From the NCBI GenBank assembly GCA_007693945.1, contig RECP01000129.1:1-39853 (forward strand): a stretch of DNA of 39,853 nt, read 5' to 3'. The notes below the pieces were generated by a model. The model ran no database searches and was not told the DNA's origin. It saw nothing but the letters and a program-made list of their open reading frames with translations. The stretch comes from Spirochaetaceae bacterium (lineage in GTDB: Bacteria > Spirochaetota > Spirochaetia > DSM-27196 > PWMO01). The position numbers and the translations under genes are program-made. Of this stretch, positions 31,908 through 39,853 are shown piece after piece (positions within the stretch are counted from its first letter, which is position 1; the number at the start of each line of letters is the position of its first letter).

Positions 31908-33413
31908 ATGACGCAGAAGCGGTACGTACTGGCCTTTGATGCCGGGACAACCAGCAACAGGGCTATTCTGTTTGACCATTCAGGGGCTATTGCCGGGGTT
32001 TCTCAGCAGGAGTTCCCCCAGATCTATCCCAGGCCGGGCTGGGTCGAACACGATCCCATGGATATCTGGGCAACCCAGAGTGGTGTGGCGCAGCAGGTGC
32101 TGGAGAAGACCGGGGTACGTCCCGATGAAGTGGCCGCCATCGGCATTACCAATCAGCGTGAAACCGCGGTTGTGTGGGACCGTCACAGCGGCAAGCCGGT
32201 ATGCAACGCAATCGTCTGGCAGGATCGCCGCACCGCGGGAATTTGTGACCGCATGAAGGACGCTGGTCTCTCAGACTACGTCAGAGAGAACACCGGCCTG
32301 GTAATCGACGCCTATTTCTCGGGCACAAAGATCAAGTGGATCCTCGACAACGTGGATGGTGTACGCAAGAAGGCCCAAAACGGTGATGTTCTGTTCGGCA
32401 CGGTAGACACGTGGCTGATATGGAACCTTACGCGTGGTGAGGTCCACGTGACCGACTACTCCAACGCCTCGCGAACCATGATATACAACATCAAGAGCCT
32501 GGATTGGGATGAAACCCTTCTGAAAGAACTCGGTATTCCGCGCACGATACTGCCGGATGTGCAACCCTCGAGCGCAGTCTACGGCCATACTCACCAGAAC
32601 AGCTTCGGCGGCGCCCGCATTGCAATTGCGGGTGCTGTGGGAGACCAGCAGGGGGCCCTGTTCGGTCAGGCCTGTTTTGAACGCGGCATGGCCAAGAATA
32701 CCTACGGCACCGGCAGTTTTGTGCTTATGAATACCGGGAGCGAGCGCGTCGCTTCCCGGAGCGGCCTGCTGACTACCATCGCGTGGGGACTTGACGGCAG
32801 AGTCGAGTACGCACTGGAAGGCGCGATCTTCGTCACCGGAGCCGCGGTGCAGTGGCTGCGGGACGAGATGCACGTGGTCAATGACGCCGGCGACACCGAG
32901 TACTTCGCTTCCAAGGTTGAAGACACCCATGGCGTCTACATGGTACCGGCATTTGTGGGGCTGGGAGCCCCTTACTGGGACCAGTACGCGCGCGGTGCGA
33001 TTGTCGGGCTGACGCGCGGCGCCGGGATGAACCACATCGTGCGTGCCACGCTGGAGTCCATTGCCTATCAGACCCGCGACGTGATCGAGTGTATGCAGCA
33101 GGATTCGGGTATAGAGACCAAAGAGCTCAAAGTCGACGGCGGCGCGTGTGCCAACAACTTCCTGATGCAGTTCCAGGCCGACATCCTTGGAGTTCCGGCG
33201 ATTCGGCCGCAGATTATCGAGACCACCGCGCGCGGATCAGCCTATCTCGCCGGGCTGGCGGTGGAGTTCTGGCAGGACAAGTCGGATATCACTGCAAACT
33301 TCGAGATCGACACCCGATTCAGCCCCTCGATGGATGAACAGCGCCGCGAGCAGCTGTACGCCGGCTGGAAACGCGCCGTGCAGAGGGCTATGGGCTGGGA
33401 GATTCCCGAGTAG
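31908..33413 (+). CDS. glpK: Glycerol kinase
   Basis: This 501-aa FGGY kinase phosphorylates glycerol with ATP to glycerol 3-phosphate, the substrate of the divergent GlpA-like enzyme. The N-terminal ATP/phosphate loop [14 protein letters not shown], the substrate region ([23 protein letters not shown]) and the C-terminal [20 protein letters not shown] motif (given in part) are typical; the length is standard for GlpK. AGGAGGG lies 4 bp before the ATG. It is downstream of the SorC regulator, probably in one transcript. No GlpF facilitator gene is visible. Confidence 0.96.
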   Translation: MTQKRYVLAFDAGTTSNRAILFDHSGAIAGVSQQEFPQIYPRPGWVEHDPMDIWATQSGVAQQVLEKTGVRPDEVAAIGITNQRETAVVWDRHSGKPVCNAIVWQDRRTAGICDRMKDAGLSDYVRENTGLVIDAYFSGTKIKWILDNVDGVRKKAQNGDVLFGTVDTWLIWNLTRGEVHVTDYSNASRTMIYNIKSLDWDETLLKELGIPRTILPDVQPSSAVYGHTHQNSFGGARIAIAGAVGDQQGALFGQACFERGMAKNTYGTGSFVLMNTGSERVASRSGLLTTIAWGLDGRVEYALEGAIFVTGAAVQWLRDEMHVVNDAGDTEYFASKVEDTHGVYMVPAFVGLGAPYWDQYARGAIVGLTRGAGMNHIVRATLESIAYQTRDVIECMQQDSGIETKELKVDGGACANNFLMQFQADILGVPAIRPQIIETTARGSAYLAGLAVEFWQDKSDITANFEIDTRFSPSMDEQRREQLYAGWKRAVQRAMGWEIPE

Positions 33414-33455
33414 CCCCGCACCGCGGGCACCACGGTGATTGCTCGCGGATACAAG

Positions 33456-33481
33456 AACGCCTTCCCGCGAGGGAAGGCGTT
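33456..33481. terminator. Hairpin between convergent glpK and rpsD
   Basis: A perfect 11-bp stem AACGCCTTCCC (33456-33466)/GGGAAGGCGTT (33471-33481) encloses the loop GCGA. It lies between the two convergent stop codons and could serve both strands. Only short pyrimidine stretches follow, so efficiency is uncertain. Confidence 0.65.
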
Positions 33482-33503
33482 GCTTCGTGGGCTATGCGGC
33501 GGT

Positions 33504-34118
33504 CTACTTGGAGTAGAACTCCACCACCAGCTGCTCTTCACCAACCGTCGGAATGACGTCACGGGTCGGCAAGACGGTCACCGTCCCTGCCATGTCATCA
33601 CGCGACACCGAGAGCCACGGCGGAACGGGGCGTGAGGCATTGTCAGCCAGCAGCCGCCGCAGCAGATCTCTGGTCGATTTCTTTTCCTTGATGGCGATTG
33701 TGTCGGATGCACGCACAACTGCCGACGGGATAGTCACTTTGCGCCCGTTCAACAGAATGTGCCCGTGACCGACCAGCTGCCGGGCCTGGGAACGGCTGGC
33801 AGCCATGCCCAGTCGATAGACTACATTGTCCAGCCGACGCTCGAGCAGGATCAGCATGTTGTGGCCGGTGACGCCTTCCATACTCTTGGCTTTCTGAAAC
33901 AGATTGCGGAACTGTCGTTCCGACAAGCCATAGGCAAACTTGATCTTCTGCTTCTCCTGAAGCTGCCGACCGTACTCGGTCTGTCGTATTCTGCCCTTCT
34001 TGGGCTCTCCGGGTCCGTTGGGTTTCTTTTTCAGAAGTCGATCATACTTGGGGTTACCGTAGATGTTGGTACCGAGTCTCCGAACAATCTTACCTCTGGC
34101 GGTACTGTTCCTCGCCAT
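33504..34118 (-). CDS. rpsD: 30S ribosomal protein S4
   Basis: This 204-aa primary rRNA-binding protein has the N-terminal domain (MARNSTARGKIVRRLGTNIYGNPKYDRLLKKK in outline) without the four zinc Cys, followed by the S4 RNA-binding domain (MLILLERRLDNVVYRLGMAASRSQARQLVGHGHILLNG in outline). The length is standard. AAGGAG lies close upstream. Unlike in many bacteria it is not next to rpsK/rpoA but stands alone behind an RNA helicase gene, so it is unlinked from the alpha operon. Confidence 0.97.
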   Translation of the reverse strand: MARNSTARGKIVRRLGTNIYGNPKYDRLLKKKPNGPGEPKKGRIRQTEYGRQLQEKQKIKFAYGLSERQFRNLFQKAKSMEGVTGHNMLILLERRLDNVVYRLGMAASRSQARQLVGHGHILLNGRKVTIPSAVVRASDTIAIKEKKSTRDLLRRLLADNASRPVPPWLSVSRDDMAGTVTVLPTRDVIPTVGEEQLVVEFYSK

Positions 34119-34136
34119 TCAAACTACTCCTTATGT

Positions 34137-34156
34137 TGCGGGTAGATAGTCCCGCA
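34137..34156 (-). promoter_or_regulatory. Stem-loop in the rpsD 5' leader
   Basis: TGCGGG (34137-34142) and CCCGCA (34151-34156) pair around an 8-base loop a few bases upstream of the rpsD ribosome site. Ribosomal protein S4 represses its own translation in several bacteria, so this is a candidate autoregulatory structure. The structure is short and its role is inference. Confidence 0.35.
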
Positions 34157-34202
34157 GAATCAACGGGTCGAGCACACACGATATGTTAATTCCGCAAAAG
34201 AG

Positions 34203-35921
34203 TCAAGAACCGCCGTCAGCGCCATCGCCCGATCGTTCACGCTTGCCACGACTGCCGAACAGGCTGCGCAGTCCTGACAGGAGCCCCTGCTTGCGGCGTG
34301 CCGCCATTTGCTCTGGCACTGCGGTCGCCGAAGCAGCGCCGTCAACGCTTTTCTGCCGGTCGGCCCGGGCAGGCGTTGCCGTACCGCGCCGGCGCACATT
34401 CTTGTTGGTTGCTTTCTCTTCACCGACCATCGTGAACTCTTCGCCGTACTTGCGGCGGTAGTACTCCAACCGCTGGGCGACCGGCTCGGAGGTGGAGGGC
34501 GACCCGCCGCCGGCGGCCTTGGCGGGCTGCTGCACCGGGTGCCGCCCGGCCGGCCTGGGATGACGTCGCTCACGCCGCGGCGGGCTCTCGCTCTTCTGCG
34601 CTGCCTTGTGATCAATCGCAGCGCGCTGCTCAGCACCCTCGCGTCCGGGCTTGCCGGAATGGCGCCGTGGCCGCCGGCCGCCGGATCCCGATCCCGATCC
34701 CGCACGCTGCCGCGGACCCCTGGAGGGGTGAAGCGCACCGCCGCGAGTGCGGTCATCACGCCCCACGACAATGCGCACGCCACGGCTCTTGTCCTCCATC
34801 AGATCCTCATCCGCGACCGGTCGGGTGGAGATCTTCATGCCGATCAGGTCTTCAATAGCCTCCAGACCAAACACAAAGCGCTCGCACGCCAGACTGACAG
34901 CGTGCCCGCGCTTGCCGGCGCGTGCCGTACGTCCGATCCGGTGCACGTAGTTCTCGGGATCCTCGGGCAGGTCGTAGTTGATCACAAGGTCAAGATCATC
35001 CACGTGCAGACCGCGCGCGGCAACGTCGGTCGCAACCAGAACTCCTATCTGTCCGGCCTTCAACTCGTCAATCAGCCGCAGCCGTTGGCGCTGCGGCAGG
35101 TCACCGATGATGAAGCGGCTCTTGTGACCGTTGATCTCGAGGCGCCGGGAAATCTCCTCGCACGCCCGCTTGGTGTTGGCGAAGACCAGCGCCGTTCCGG
35201 GCTGCTCGCGCCGCAGAACACCCAGCAGCACTCTCATCTTCTCGTCCAGCGCCACATGGTAGAGCTCCTGGGTGACCGTCTCGACCGTCATTTGATGGGG
35301 CGTCACCACGATCTCCACCGGATCGGACATGAACTTCCAGGCGATATTCTGCACCCGCGTGTTCAAGGTGGCACTGAAGAGCATCGTGATACGTTCACGC
35401 GACGGCAGTCGGCGAAACACCTTCTGGATATCGGGATAGAACCCCATGTCAAAGAGGCGGTCAGCCTCGTCAATCACCACGAAGCGGACATCCTGAAAGC
35501 CGAGCTTTCCCGAATCAACGAAGTCGAGCAGCCTCCCTGGAGTGGCAATCAGGATCTGCGCCCCGCGCTTGACGGCGGCTTCCTGCTGCGCGTACCCCAC
35601 CCCGCCGTAGAAACAGGCGGTTGTGAATCGCAGATACGTGCCGAGCAGCTGCGCTTCGGTTTCTATCTGAACGGCAAGCTCGCGCGTGGGGGCAAGAATC
35701 AGTGCCTTGGCCCCGGCATATTGCGGCTTGAGCAGGTGTTCAAAAATCGGTATCAGGAACGCCGCGGTCTTGCCGGTTCCGGTCTGTGACTGGACCGTTA
35801 CATCGGCGCCTTTCAGGCTGTGAGGAAGCGTTTTGGCCTGTACTTCCGTGCATTCCGTGAAGCCGGCCTCGTCGATTCCCTTTTGCACGTCCGGGTGTAG
35901 TTGAAAATCGTGGAATCTCAT
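34203..35921 (-). CDS. DEAD-box ATP-dependent RNA helicase
   Basis: This 572-aa helicase has a Q motif (FHDFQLHPDVQKG ... CTEVQAKTLP), motif I SQTGTGKT, Ia PTRELAVQ, Ib TPGRLLD, motif II DEAD (VIDEADRLFDMGF), III SATL and VI HRIGRTARAGKRG. After about residue 380 follows a basic, low-complexity tail rich in Arg, Gly, Ser and Pro, including a GATCCC x3 microrepeat (34684-34701, encoding Gly-Ser), likely for RNA binding. It is RhlB/RhlE-like in size but not clearly orthologous. The ATG at 35921 begins the Q-motif region; upstream in-frame codons cross the promoter at 35929-35957. It lies upstream of rpsD on the same strand (84-bp gap), suggesting a link with ribosome assembly. Confidence 0.93.
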   Translation of the reverse strand: MRFHDFQLHPDVQKGIDEAGFTECTEVQAKTLPHSLKGADVTVQSQTGTGKTAAFLIPIFEHLLKPQYAGAKALILAPTRELAVQIETEAQLLGTYLRFTTACFYGGVGYAQQEAAVKRGAQILIATPGRLLDFVDSGKLGFQDVRFVVIDEADRLFDMGFYPDIQKVFRRLPSRERITMLFSATLNTRVQNIAWKFMSDPVEIVVTPHQMTVETVTQELYHVALDEKMRVLLGVLRREQPGTALVFANTKRACEEISRRLEINGHKSRFIIGDLPQRQRLRLIDELKAGQIGVLVATDVAARGLHVDDLDLVINYDLPEDPENYVHRIGRTARAGKRGHAVSLACERFVFGLEAIEDLIGMKISTRPVADEDLMEDKSRGVRIVVGRDDRTRGGALHPSRGPRQRAGSGSGSGGRRPRRHSGKPGREGAEQRAAIDHKAAQKSESPPRRERRHPRPAGRHPVQQPAKAAGGGSPSTSEPVAQRLEYYRRKYGEEFTMVGEEKATNKNVRRRGTATPARADRQKSVDGAASATAVPEQMAARRKQGLLSGLRSLFGSRGKRERSGDGADGGS

Positions 35922-35928
35922 TATTGAT

Positions 35929-35957
35929 AACATACTGTAGTGCAACAGAAAAGACAA
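35929..35957 (-). promoter_or_regulatory. Promoter of the helicase gene (leaderless start)
   Basis: Reading leftward, TTGTCT (35957-35952), a 17-bp spacer and TATGTT (35934-35929) are present, then 7 bp to the ATG at 35921. The expected transcript start is at the ATG, and no Shine-Dalgarno is present. Confidence 0.55.
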
Positions 35958-36110
35958 CGACCTGACACACCGGCACAGCCCGGACGGCACGCCGGACTGC
36001 ATGCCGAAGCGATCACACGGCCGGGTTGACAACCGCACGGCGCTCGATGGGCTCGACCGCGATCAGCGCATCGGTCCGCAGCCTGACAGGATCGGCGACT
36101 GAACCGTCGG

Positions 36111-36770
36111 TCAGCGGATTCGGCCGCTCTCGATCAGCGTGTCGAGGTCGATCTCGGTATACTCACTGATAACCTGTTCGGCGTTGGGCAGCTGCGCGGC
36201 GTCGCCCACCCCTACCGCGTGCATGCCGGCCGCCAGTGCCGCCTCGATACCGCTCTCGGCATCCTCAAACACCACACACTCGTCGGGCGGCGCGTCTCCC
36301 AGCCGCTGCGCGCAGAGCTGGAAGATCTGAGGGTCGGGCTTGGTTCTGGTGAGATCGTGCCCGGTGACTACGGCGTCGAACAGAACGTCAATCTCGAGCG
36401 CTTTGAGGACGCGATCGGCGTTCCTGCTCGACGAGCCGAGGGCAGTCCGCAGCCCGCGCGAGCGAACCCGCCCCACAAACTCGACTGCACCGGGGTAGAG
36501 ATCATCGGTGCTGATCCCGTCGAGCAGCGCCTGGTAGTACCGGTTCTTGCGCGCCGCAAACTCGTCCTTCTGCTGCGAAGTGAACTCCAGGCCGTTGTGA
36601 TCGAGGATAATCTGCAACGACTGCATTCGTGACACACCGCGCAGCTGATGATTCAGGGTTTGGTCGAATCTCCATCCCTCTTCGTCCGCCAGCTCTTTCC
36701 ATCCCAGGTAGTGGTAACGGTCGGTAAAGACAATTACGCCATCAAGGTCAAATATGAAGCTGCGTATCAT
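36111..36770 (-). CDS. pgmB: Beta-phosphoglucomutase-like HAD phosphatase/mutase
   Basis: This 219-aa HAD-superfamily protein has the nucleophile motif FDLDGVI with Asp acceptor, the PgmB-type cap sequence (RYHYLGWKELADEEGW, LRGVSRMQSLQIIL), GSSSRNADRVLKAL, KPDPQIF and FEDAESGIEAALAAGMHAVGVG (in part). The cap pattern favours beta-phosphoglucomutase (beta-glucose 1-phosphate to glucose 6-phosphate). The usual D-T after the nucleophile loop reads T-D. GGAGGAG lies 4 bp before the ATG at 36770. It follows glnS by 46 bp on the same strand, likely in one transcript. No maltose or trehalose phosphorylase is nearby. Confidence 0.85.
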   Translation of the reverse strand: MIRSFIFDLDGVIVFTDRYHYLGWKELADEEGWRFDQTLNHQLRGVSRMQSLQIILDHNGLEFTSQQKDEFAARKNRYYQALLDGISTDDLYPGAVEFVGRVRSRGLRTALGSSSRNADRVLKALEIDVLFDAVVTGHDLTRTKPDPQIFQLCAQRLGDAPPDECVVFEDAESGIEAALAAGMHAVGVGDAAQLPNAEQVISEYTEIDLDTLIESGRIR

Positions 36771-36816
36771 TACGCTCCTCCTCGGCGGCCACCGGGCGCG
36801 CGGCTGTGCGACGCTG

Positions 36817-38553
36817 TCACGTCGGCTTGTCCGCGCGTTCGATCTTGGCCCAACTATCGCGCAGCGAGACGGTTCGGTTGAAAACGGGCTTCTCAGCAGA
36901 ACTGTCGGTCGAGTCGACGCAGAAGTAGCCCTGGCGCAGAAACTGAAAGGTCGTGCCGGGGGCGGCCTCTCGCAGCGACGGTTCAAGCTTGCAGCCCTCG
37001 ACCACGCGCAGCGAGTCAGGATTCAGGAAGCTCTTGTAGTCTACGTTGCGGCGCTGGGCGTCCTCCGCCGGATTGGCAACGCTGAACAGCCGGTCGTAGA
37101 GGCGCACCTCGGCCTCAAGCGCCTGCGCGACCGATACCCAGTGCAGGGTACCCTTGACTTTGCGTCCATCCGGTGTCGAGCCACCCGCGGATTGCGGATC
37201 GTAGCTGCACCGCAACTCGGTGATCTCTCCGCTGGAAGGATCCCTGACGACCTGCCGGCACGTGATGTAGTAGCCGTGCTTCAGCCTCACCTCGCGCCCC
37301 GGCGCCAGGCGGAAGAACTTTTTCGGTGGATCTTCGCGAAAGTCATCGCGCTCGATATAGATCTCGCGCGTGAACGGAAGCATCCGGGTACCGGCGGAAG
37401 GATCCTCCGGGTTGTTCTCGGCCTCGATCTGCTCGGCTTTTCCCGCCGGGTAGTTCTCGATAACCACTTTCAGCGGATCGAGTACCGCCATGACCCGCGG
37501 CGCGCGCTTGTTGAGATCCTCCCGCAGGTGGAACTCGAGCATTGCCAGGTCGATCTGGCTGTTGGTCTTGGACACCCCGATTGACCGGCAGAAGTTACGG
37601 ATGGCCCCGGGAGTATAGCCGCGCCGCCGCATACCACAGATGGTCGGCATCCGCGGATCGTCCCAGCCCGCAACGTGTCCTTCCCTGACCAGCTCGAGCA
37701 GACGGCGCTTGCTCATGACCGTGTAGCCCAGATTCAGCCGCGCGAACTCAATCTGCCGCGGCCGGCCGGGTGTTCTGGCATCCAGCGCATCAAGAAACCA
37801 GTCGTACAACGGACGGTGATTCTCAAACTCCAGCGTGCATATCGAATGCGTTATTCCCTCGATCCAGTCCGACTGGCCGTGCGCCCAGTCGTAGGTGGGA
37901 TAGATGCACCAGCTGTCCCCGGTATTGGGATGACTGACGCGCCGTATGCGGTACAGGATGGGATCACGAAGATTGATGTTGGGCGCCGCCATATCGATTC
38001 TGGCACGCAGAACCCGACTGCCGTCGGCAAACTCTCCCGCGCGCATGCGGCGCAGCAGATCCAGGTTTTCGGCAACCGGTCTGTCCCGGTACGGGCTGTT
38101 GGTCCCCGGCTCGGTGGGGGTACCGCGCGTCTCGCGGATCTGATCGGCCGACAGTTCGTCGACGTAGGCAAGGCCCTTCCCGACCAGCCGCTCGGCAAAC
38201 TCGTAGAGCTGTTCGAAATAGTTGGAGGCGTAATAGAGCCGGTCTTGCCAGTCGAAACCGAGCCAGCGGACGTCCTGCTGGATTGACTCGATGTACTCCA
38301 GCTCCTCCTTCTCAGGGTTGGTATCATCAAAACGCAGGTTGCACCGCCCGCCGTACTCCTCGGCAATACCGAAGTTCAGCACAATCGACTTGGCATGACC
38401 AATATGCAGATAGCCGTTGGGCTCGGGCGGGAAGCGAGTGTGAACGCGCCCGCCGTAGGTACCGCTTCTGTTATCTGCGTCAATAATCGAACGAATGAAA
38501 TCATTGGAACCCGGTTCGCGCACCGGACGGTTTTCAGCGGGTCTGGCATCCAT
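36817..38553 (-). CDS. glnS: Glutaminyl-tRNA synthetase
   Basis: This 578-aa class I aminoacyl-tRNA synthetase charges tRNA-Gln. The catalytic HIGH motif ([14 protein letters not shown]) lies near residue 44, the KMSKS counterpart is VMSKRRL, and a C-terminal anticodon-binding beta-barrel domain follows. The length fits bacterial GlnRS. The ATG at 38553 is chosen because the longer frame to 38595 starts in the promoter -35. Having GlnRS implies direct Gln-tRNA charging in this organism, though GatCAB could coexist. The mRNA leader is only about 6 bases, without a Shine-Dalgarno. Confidence 0.95.
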   Translation of the reverse strand: MDARPAENRPVREPGSNDFIRSIIDADNRSGTYGGRVHTRFPPEPNGYLHIGHAKSIVLNFGIAEEYGGRCNLRFDDTNPEKEELEYIESIQQDVRWLGFDWQDRLYYASNYFEQLYEFAERLVGKGLAYVDELSADQIRETRGTPTEPGTNSPYRDRPVAENLDLLRRMRAGEFADGSRVLRARIDMAAPNINLRDPILYRIRRVSHPNTGDSWCIYPTYDWAHGQSDWIEGITHSICTLEFENHRPLYDWFLDALDARTPGRPRQIEFARLNLGYTVMSKRRLLELVREGHVAGWDDPRMPTICGMRRRGYTPGAIRNFCRSIGVSKTNSQIDLAMLEFHLREDLNKRAPRVMAVLDPLKVVIENYPAGKAEQIEAENNPEDPSAGTRMLPFTREIYIERDDFREDPPKKFFRLAPGREVRLKHGYYITCRQVVRDPSSGEITELRCSYDPQSAGGSTPDGRKVKGTLHWVSVAQALEAEVRLYDRLFSVANPAEDAQRRNVDYKSFLNPDSLRVVEGCKLEPSLREAAPGTTFQFLRQGYFCVDSTDSSAEKPVFNRTVSLRDSWAKIERADKPT

Positions 38554-38566
38554 ACTTATGAACCCG

Positions 38567-38595
38567 ACTATAGCCGGTTCGCATCTCTTGTTCAA
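38567..38595 (-). promoter_or_regulatory. Promoter of glnS
   Basis: TTGAAC (38595-38590), a 17-bp spacer and TATAGT (38572-38567) are present. The start is expected about 6 bp before the ATG at 38553, so the transcript is nearly leaderless. Confidence 0.65.
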
Positions 38596-38603
38596 GGATC
38601 GCG

Positions 38604-38642
38604 GCCGGCGTCCCCCGGATGAGGACCGGGGGAAGAGCCGGC
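38604..38642 (-). terminator. Two-part GC hairpin after the alanine dehydrogenase gene
   Basis: An inner stem CCCCCGG (38612-38618)/CCGGGGG (38626-38632) is enclosed by an outer GCCGGC (38604-38609)/GCCGGC (38637-38642). It lies between the ald stop and the glnS promoter. No T-run follows in the leftward direction, so Rho-independence is unproven. Confidence 0.5.
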
Positions 38643-38656
38643 TTGTGTCTCCCGAG

Positions 38657-39772
38657 CTAGCCGAGCAACTGCGACAGCGGTACGTACTCCAGGCCGAACG
38701 CTTCGGCGACCGCTTCGTATGTCAGCTTGCCGGCGTAGGTATTCACACCGCGCGCCAGCGCGCTGTCGCCCCGCAGCGCTTTCTCAAGTCCCTGATTGGC
38801 GATTTTGAGTCCGTACGGAAGGGTAACGGTTGTCAGTGCCTGGGTGGACGTGCGCGAAACCGCTCCCGGCATGTTGGCGACACAGTAGTGAACAACGTCG
38901 TTGATCACGAAAATCGGATCATCGTGCGTGGTCGGTTTGGTGGTCTCGATACACCCGCCCTGATCGACGGCAACGTCCACTATGACTGATCCTTTCTTCA
39001 TCGCCTTGAGATCGTCCCTGGAGATCAGCTGCGGCGCCTTGGCTCCGTGGATCAGTACCGCACCCACGATGAGGTCGCTCTCATCAAGGGCGCGTTCTAT
39101 GTTGGCGCGATTGGAGTACAGCGTGTTGACGCGTCCGGAGAAGATATCGTCGAGGTAACCCAACCTGTCGATGTTCACGTCCAGAACAGTTACCTGGGCG
39201 CCGAGCCCCACGGCCATCTTGGCTGCGTTGGTGCCGACAACACCACCACCAAGAATGGTGACGCGGCCCTTCTCCACGCTGGGAACACCACCCAGCAGTA
39301 CTCCGCGGCCGCCCTGCGGGCGCTCGAGAAAACGCGCACCTTCCTGAATGCTGAGCCGACCGGCGATCTCACTCATCGGGCGCAGCAGCGGCAGCGTGTG
39401 ATTGTCCGGTTCCACCGTTTCGTACGCCACACCGGCAACGCCGCGCTTCAGCATCTCGCGGGTCAGCGGCTCATCGGCAGCCAGGTGCAGGTAGGTGTAG
39501 ATGATCTGGCCCTCACGCATCAGTTTGTATTCGGCCTGCTGCGGCTCCTTGACCTTGACGATCATGTCGCTGGCCTGGAAGACCTCCTCAGCGCTGTTGC
39601 AGACGGTTGCCCCGACCGCCCGATACTCGTCGTCCTCATATCCGGCTCCGATTCCGCAGTCTTTCTGCACCCGAACCGTATGCCCGGCCGAGATATACGC
39701 CTTGACGCACGACGGCGTGAGGCCCACACGGTACTCGTGGCGTTTGACTTCCTTAACTGATCCGATCTGCAT
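38657..39772 (-). CDS. ald: Alanine dehydrogenase
   Basis: This 371-aa protein catalyses NAD-dependent reversible deamination of L-alanine to pyruvate and ammonia. The AlaDH N-terminal signature [19 protein letters not shown] (in outline), the catalytic region [10 protein letters not shown] and [13 protein letters not shown], and the Rossmann motif [22 protein letters not shown] (in outline) are present; the length is standard. The start ATG at 39772 has GGGGGC close upstream. Transcription may be controlled by the palindromic region at 39784-39811. Confidence 0.96.
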   Translation of the reverse strand: MQIGSVKEVKRHEYRVGLTPSCVKAYISAGHTVRVQKDCGIGAGYEDDEYRAVGATVCNSAEEVFQASDMIVKVKEPQQAEYKLMREGQIIYTYLHLAADEPLTREMLKRGVAGVAYETVEPDNHTLPLLRPMSEIAGRLSIQEGARFLERPQGGRGVLLGGVPSVEKGRVTILGGGVVGTNAAKMAVGLGAQVTVLDVNIDRLGYLDDIFSGRVNTLYSNRANIERALDESDLIVGAVLIHGAKAPQLISRDDLKAMKKGSVIVDVAVDQGGCIETTKPTTHDDPIFVINDVVHYCVANMPGAVSRTSTQALTTVTLPYGLKIANQGLEKALRGDSALARGVNTYAGKLTYEAVAEAFGLEYVPLSQLLG

Positions 39773-39783
39773 GGTTTGCCCCC

Positions 39784-39811
39784 TGTATTACTGCAGTATG
39801 ATATCAATACA
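39784..39811 (-). promoter_or_regulatory. Palindromic region upstream of ald
   Basis: TGTATT (39784-39789) and AATACA (39806-39811) are inverted arms. They enclose two perfect small palindromes, TACTGCAGTA (39789-39798) and TGATATCA (39799-39806). The -10-like TATCAT and TAATAC (leftward) lie within the same stretch, so a bound regulator could block the promoter. Lrp/AsnC-type control is common for ald but is only a guess here. Confidence 0.45.
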
Positions 39812-39853
39812 CTCAGCAAAACACGGTATTGGCCGCAGGTCAATTGTTTTTTT

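Noticed and set aside
34684-34701. GATCCC triple repeat
   Set aside because: It is a coding microrepeat for Gly-Ser in the helicase tail, not a separate element.
34308-35789. 493-codon plus-strand open frame opposite the DEAD-box helicase
   Set aside because: The minus strand has all helicase motifs; the plus-strand product has none and no ribosome site.
36013-36110. Minus-strand open stretch after pgmB that reads like a plausible protein end
   Set aside because: It has no start codon after the previous in-frame stop and no homology I can name, so I treat it as non-coding spacer.
1-39853. CRISPR arrays, tRNA/rRNA genes, insertion sequences, prophage
   Set aside because: I looked in all intergenic stretches on both strands and saw no repeat-spacer pattern, tRNA cloverleaf, transposase or phage-type gene.

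Overview
The window is gene-dense chromosomal DNA of a fairly high-GC bacterium (about 60% GC by eye). It has about 34 protein genes and no rRNA, tRNA, CRISPR array, insertion sequence or phage gene that I can see. A spirochaete (Spirochaetaceae-like) is my best guess. The basis is the look of the exported proteins (signal peptide, then a Ser/Gly/Gln/Glu-rich start), the glycerol oxidation trio and the ATP-binding/cNMP-binding fusion. This is inference, not proof.

Layout. (1) 166-4496: a three-subunit molybdenum hydroxylase (Mo, 2Fe-2S and FAD subunits with overlapping ends) followed by an SDR. (2) 4527-6445: leuA, preceded by a strong promoter, a Leu-rich 34-aa reading frame and an intrinsic terminator, which looks like attenuation control. 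(3) 6601-11675: a ferric-iron ABC importer operon (binding protein, fused permease, ATPase) that runs with 4-bp overlaps into a DtxR-family regulator and a TrmH-type tRNA methylase. (4) 11701-14689: an isocitrate/isopropylmalate dehydrogenase-family enzyme, a small membrane protein, and a three-domain protein joining a PTS EIIA domain, a pyruvate-kinase-C-like domain and a diadenylate cyclase domain. (5) 14809-18564: a ketosphinganine-reductase-like SDR plus serine palmitoyltransferase (first two steps of sphingolipid synthesis), then on the other strand an MDR oxidoreductase and a CDP-alcohol phosphotransferase. (6) 18683-25817: exported MsrB, a complete peptide-type ABC importer, and a DUF3592-like membrane protein. 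(7) 25906-27490: a small CxxC metal-binding protein and an ATPase/cNMP-binding regulator. (8) 27593-33413: a divergent glycerol locus, with three oxidoreductase genes leftward and a SorC-type regulator plus glpK rightward. (9) 33504-39772, all leftward: rpsD, a DEAD-box helicase, pgmB, glnS and ald.

The two most notable systems are the EIIA/PK-C/diadenylate cyclase fusion, which could link sugar-phosphotransfer state to c-di-AMP, and the sphingolipid-type pair transcribed divergently from it, with an operator-like palindrome between them. A further pattern is that several good sigma70-type promoters lie so close to an ATG that their transcripts should be leaderless or nearly so (leu leader peptide, metal-binding protein, SorC regulator, helicase, and nearly glnS and the reductase). 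No stretch longer than 300 bp lacks an annotated element. The longest gaps are 4497-4780 and 6446-6714, and both hold regulatory signals.
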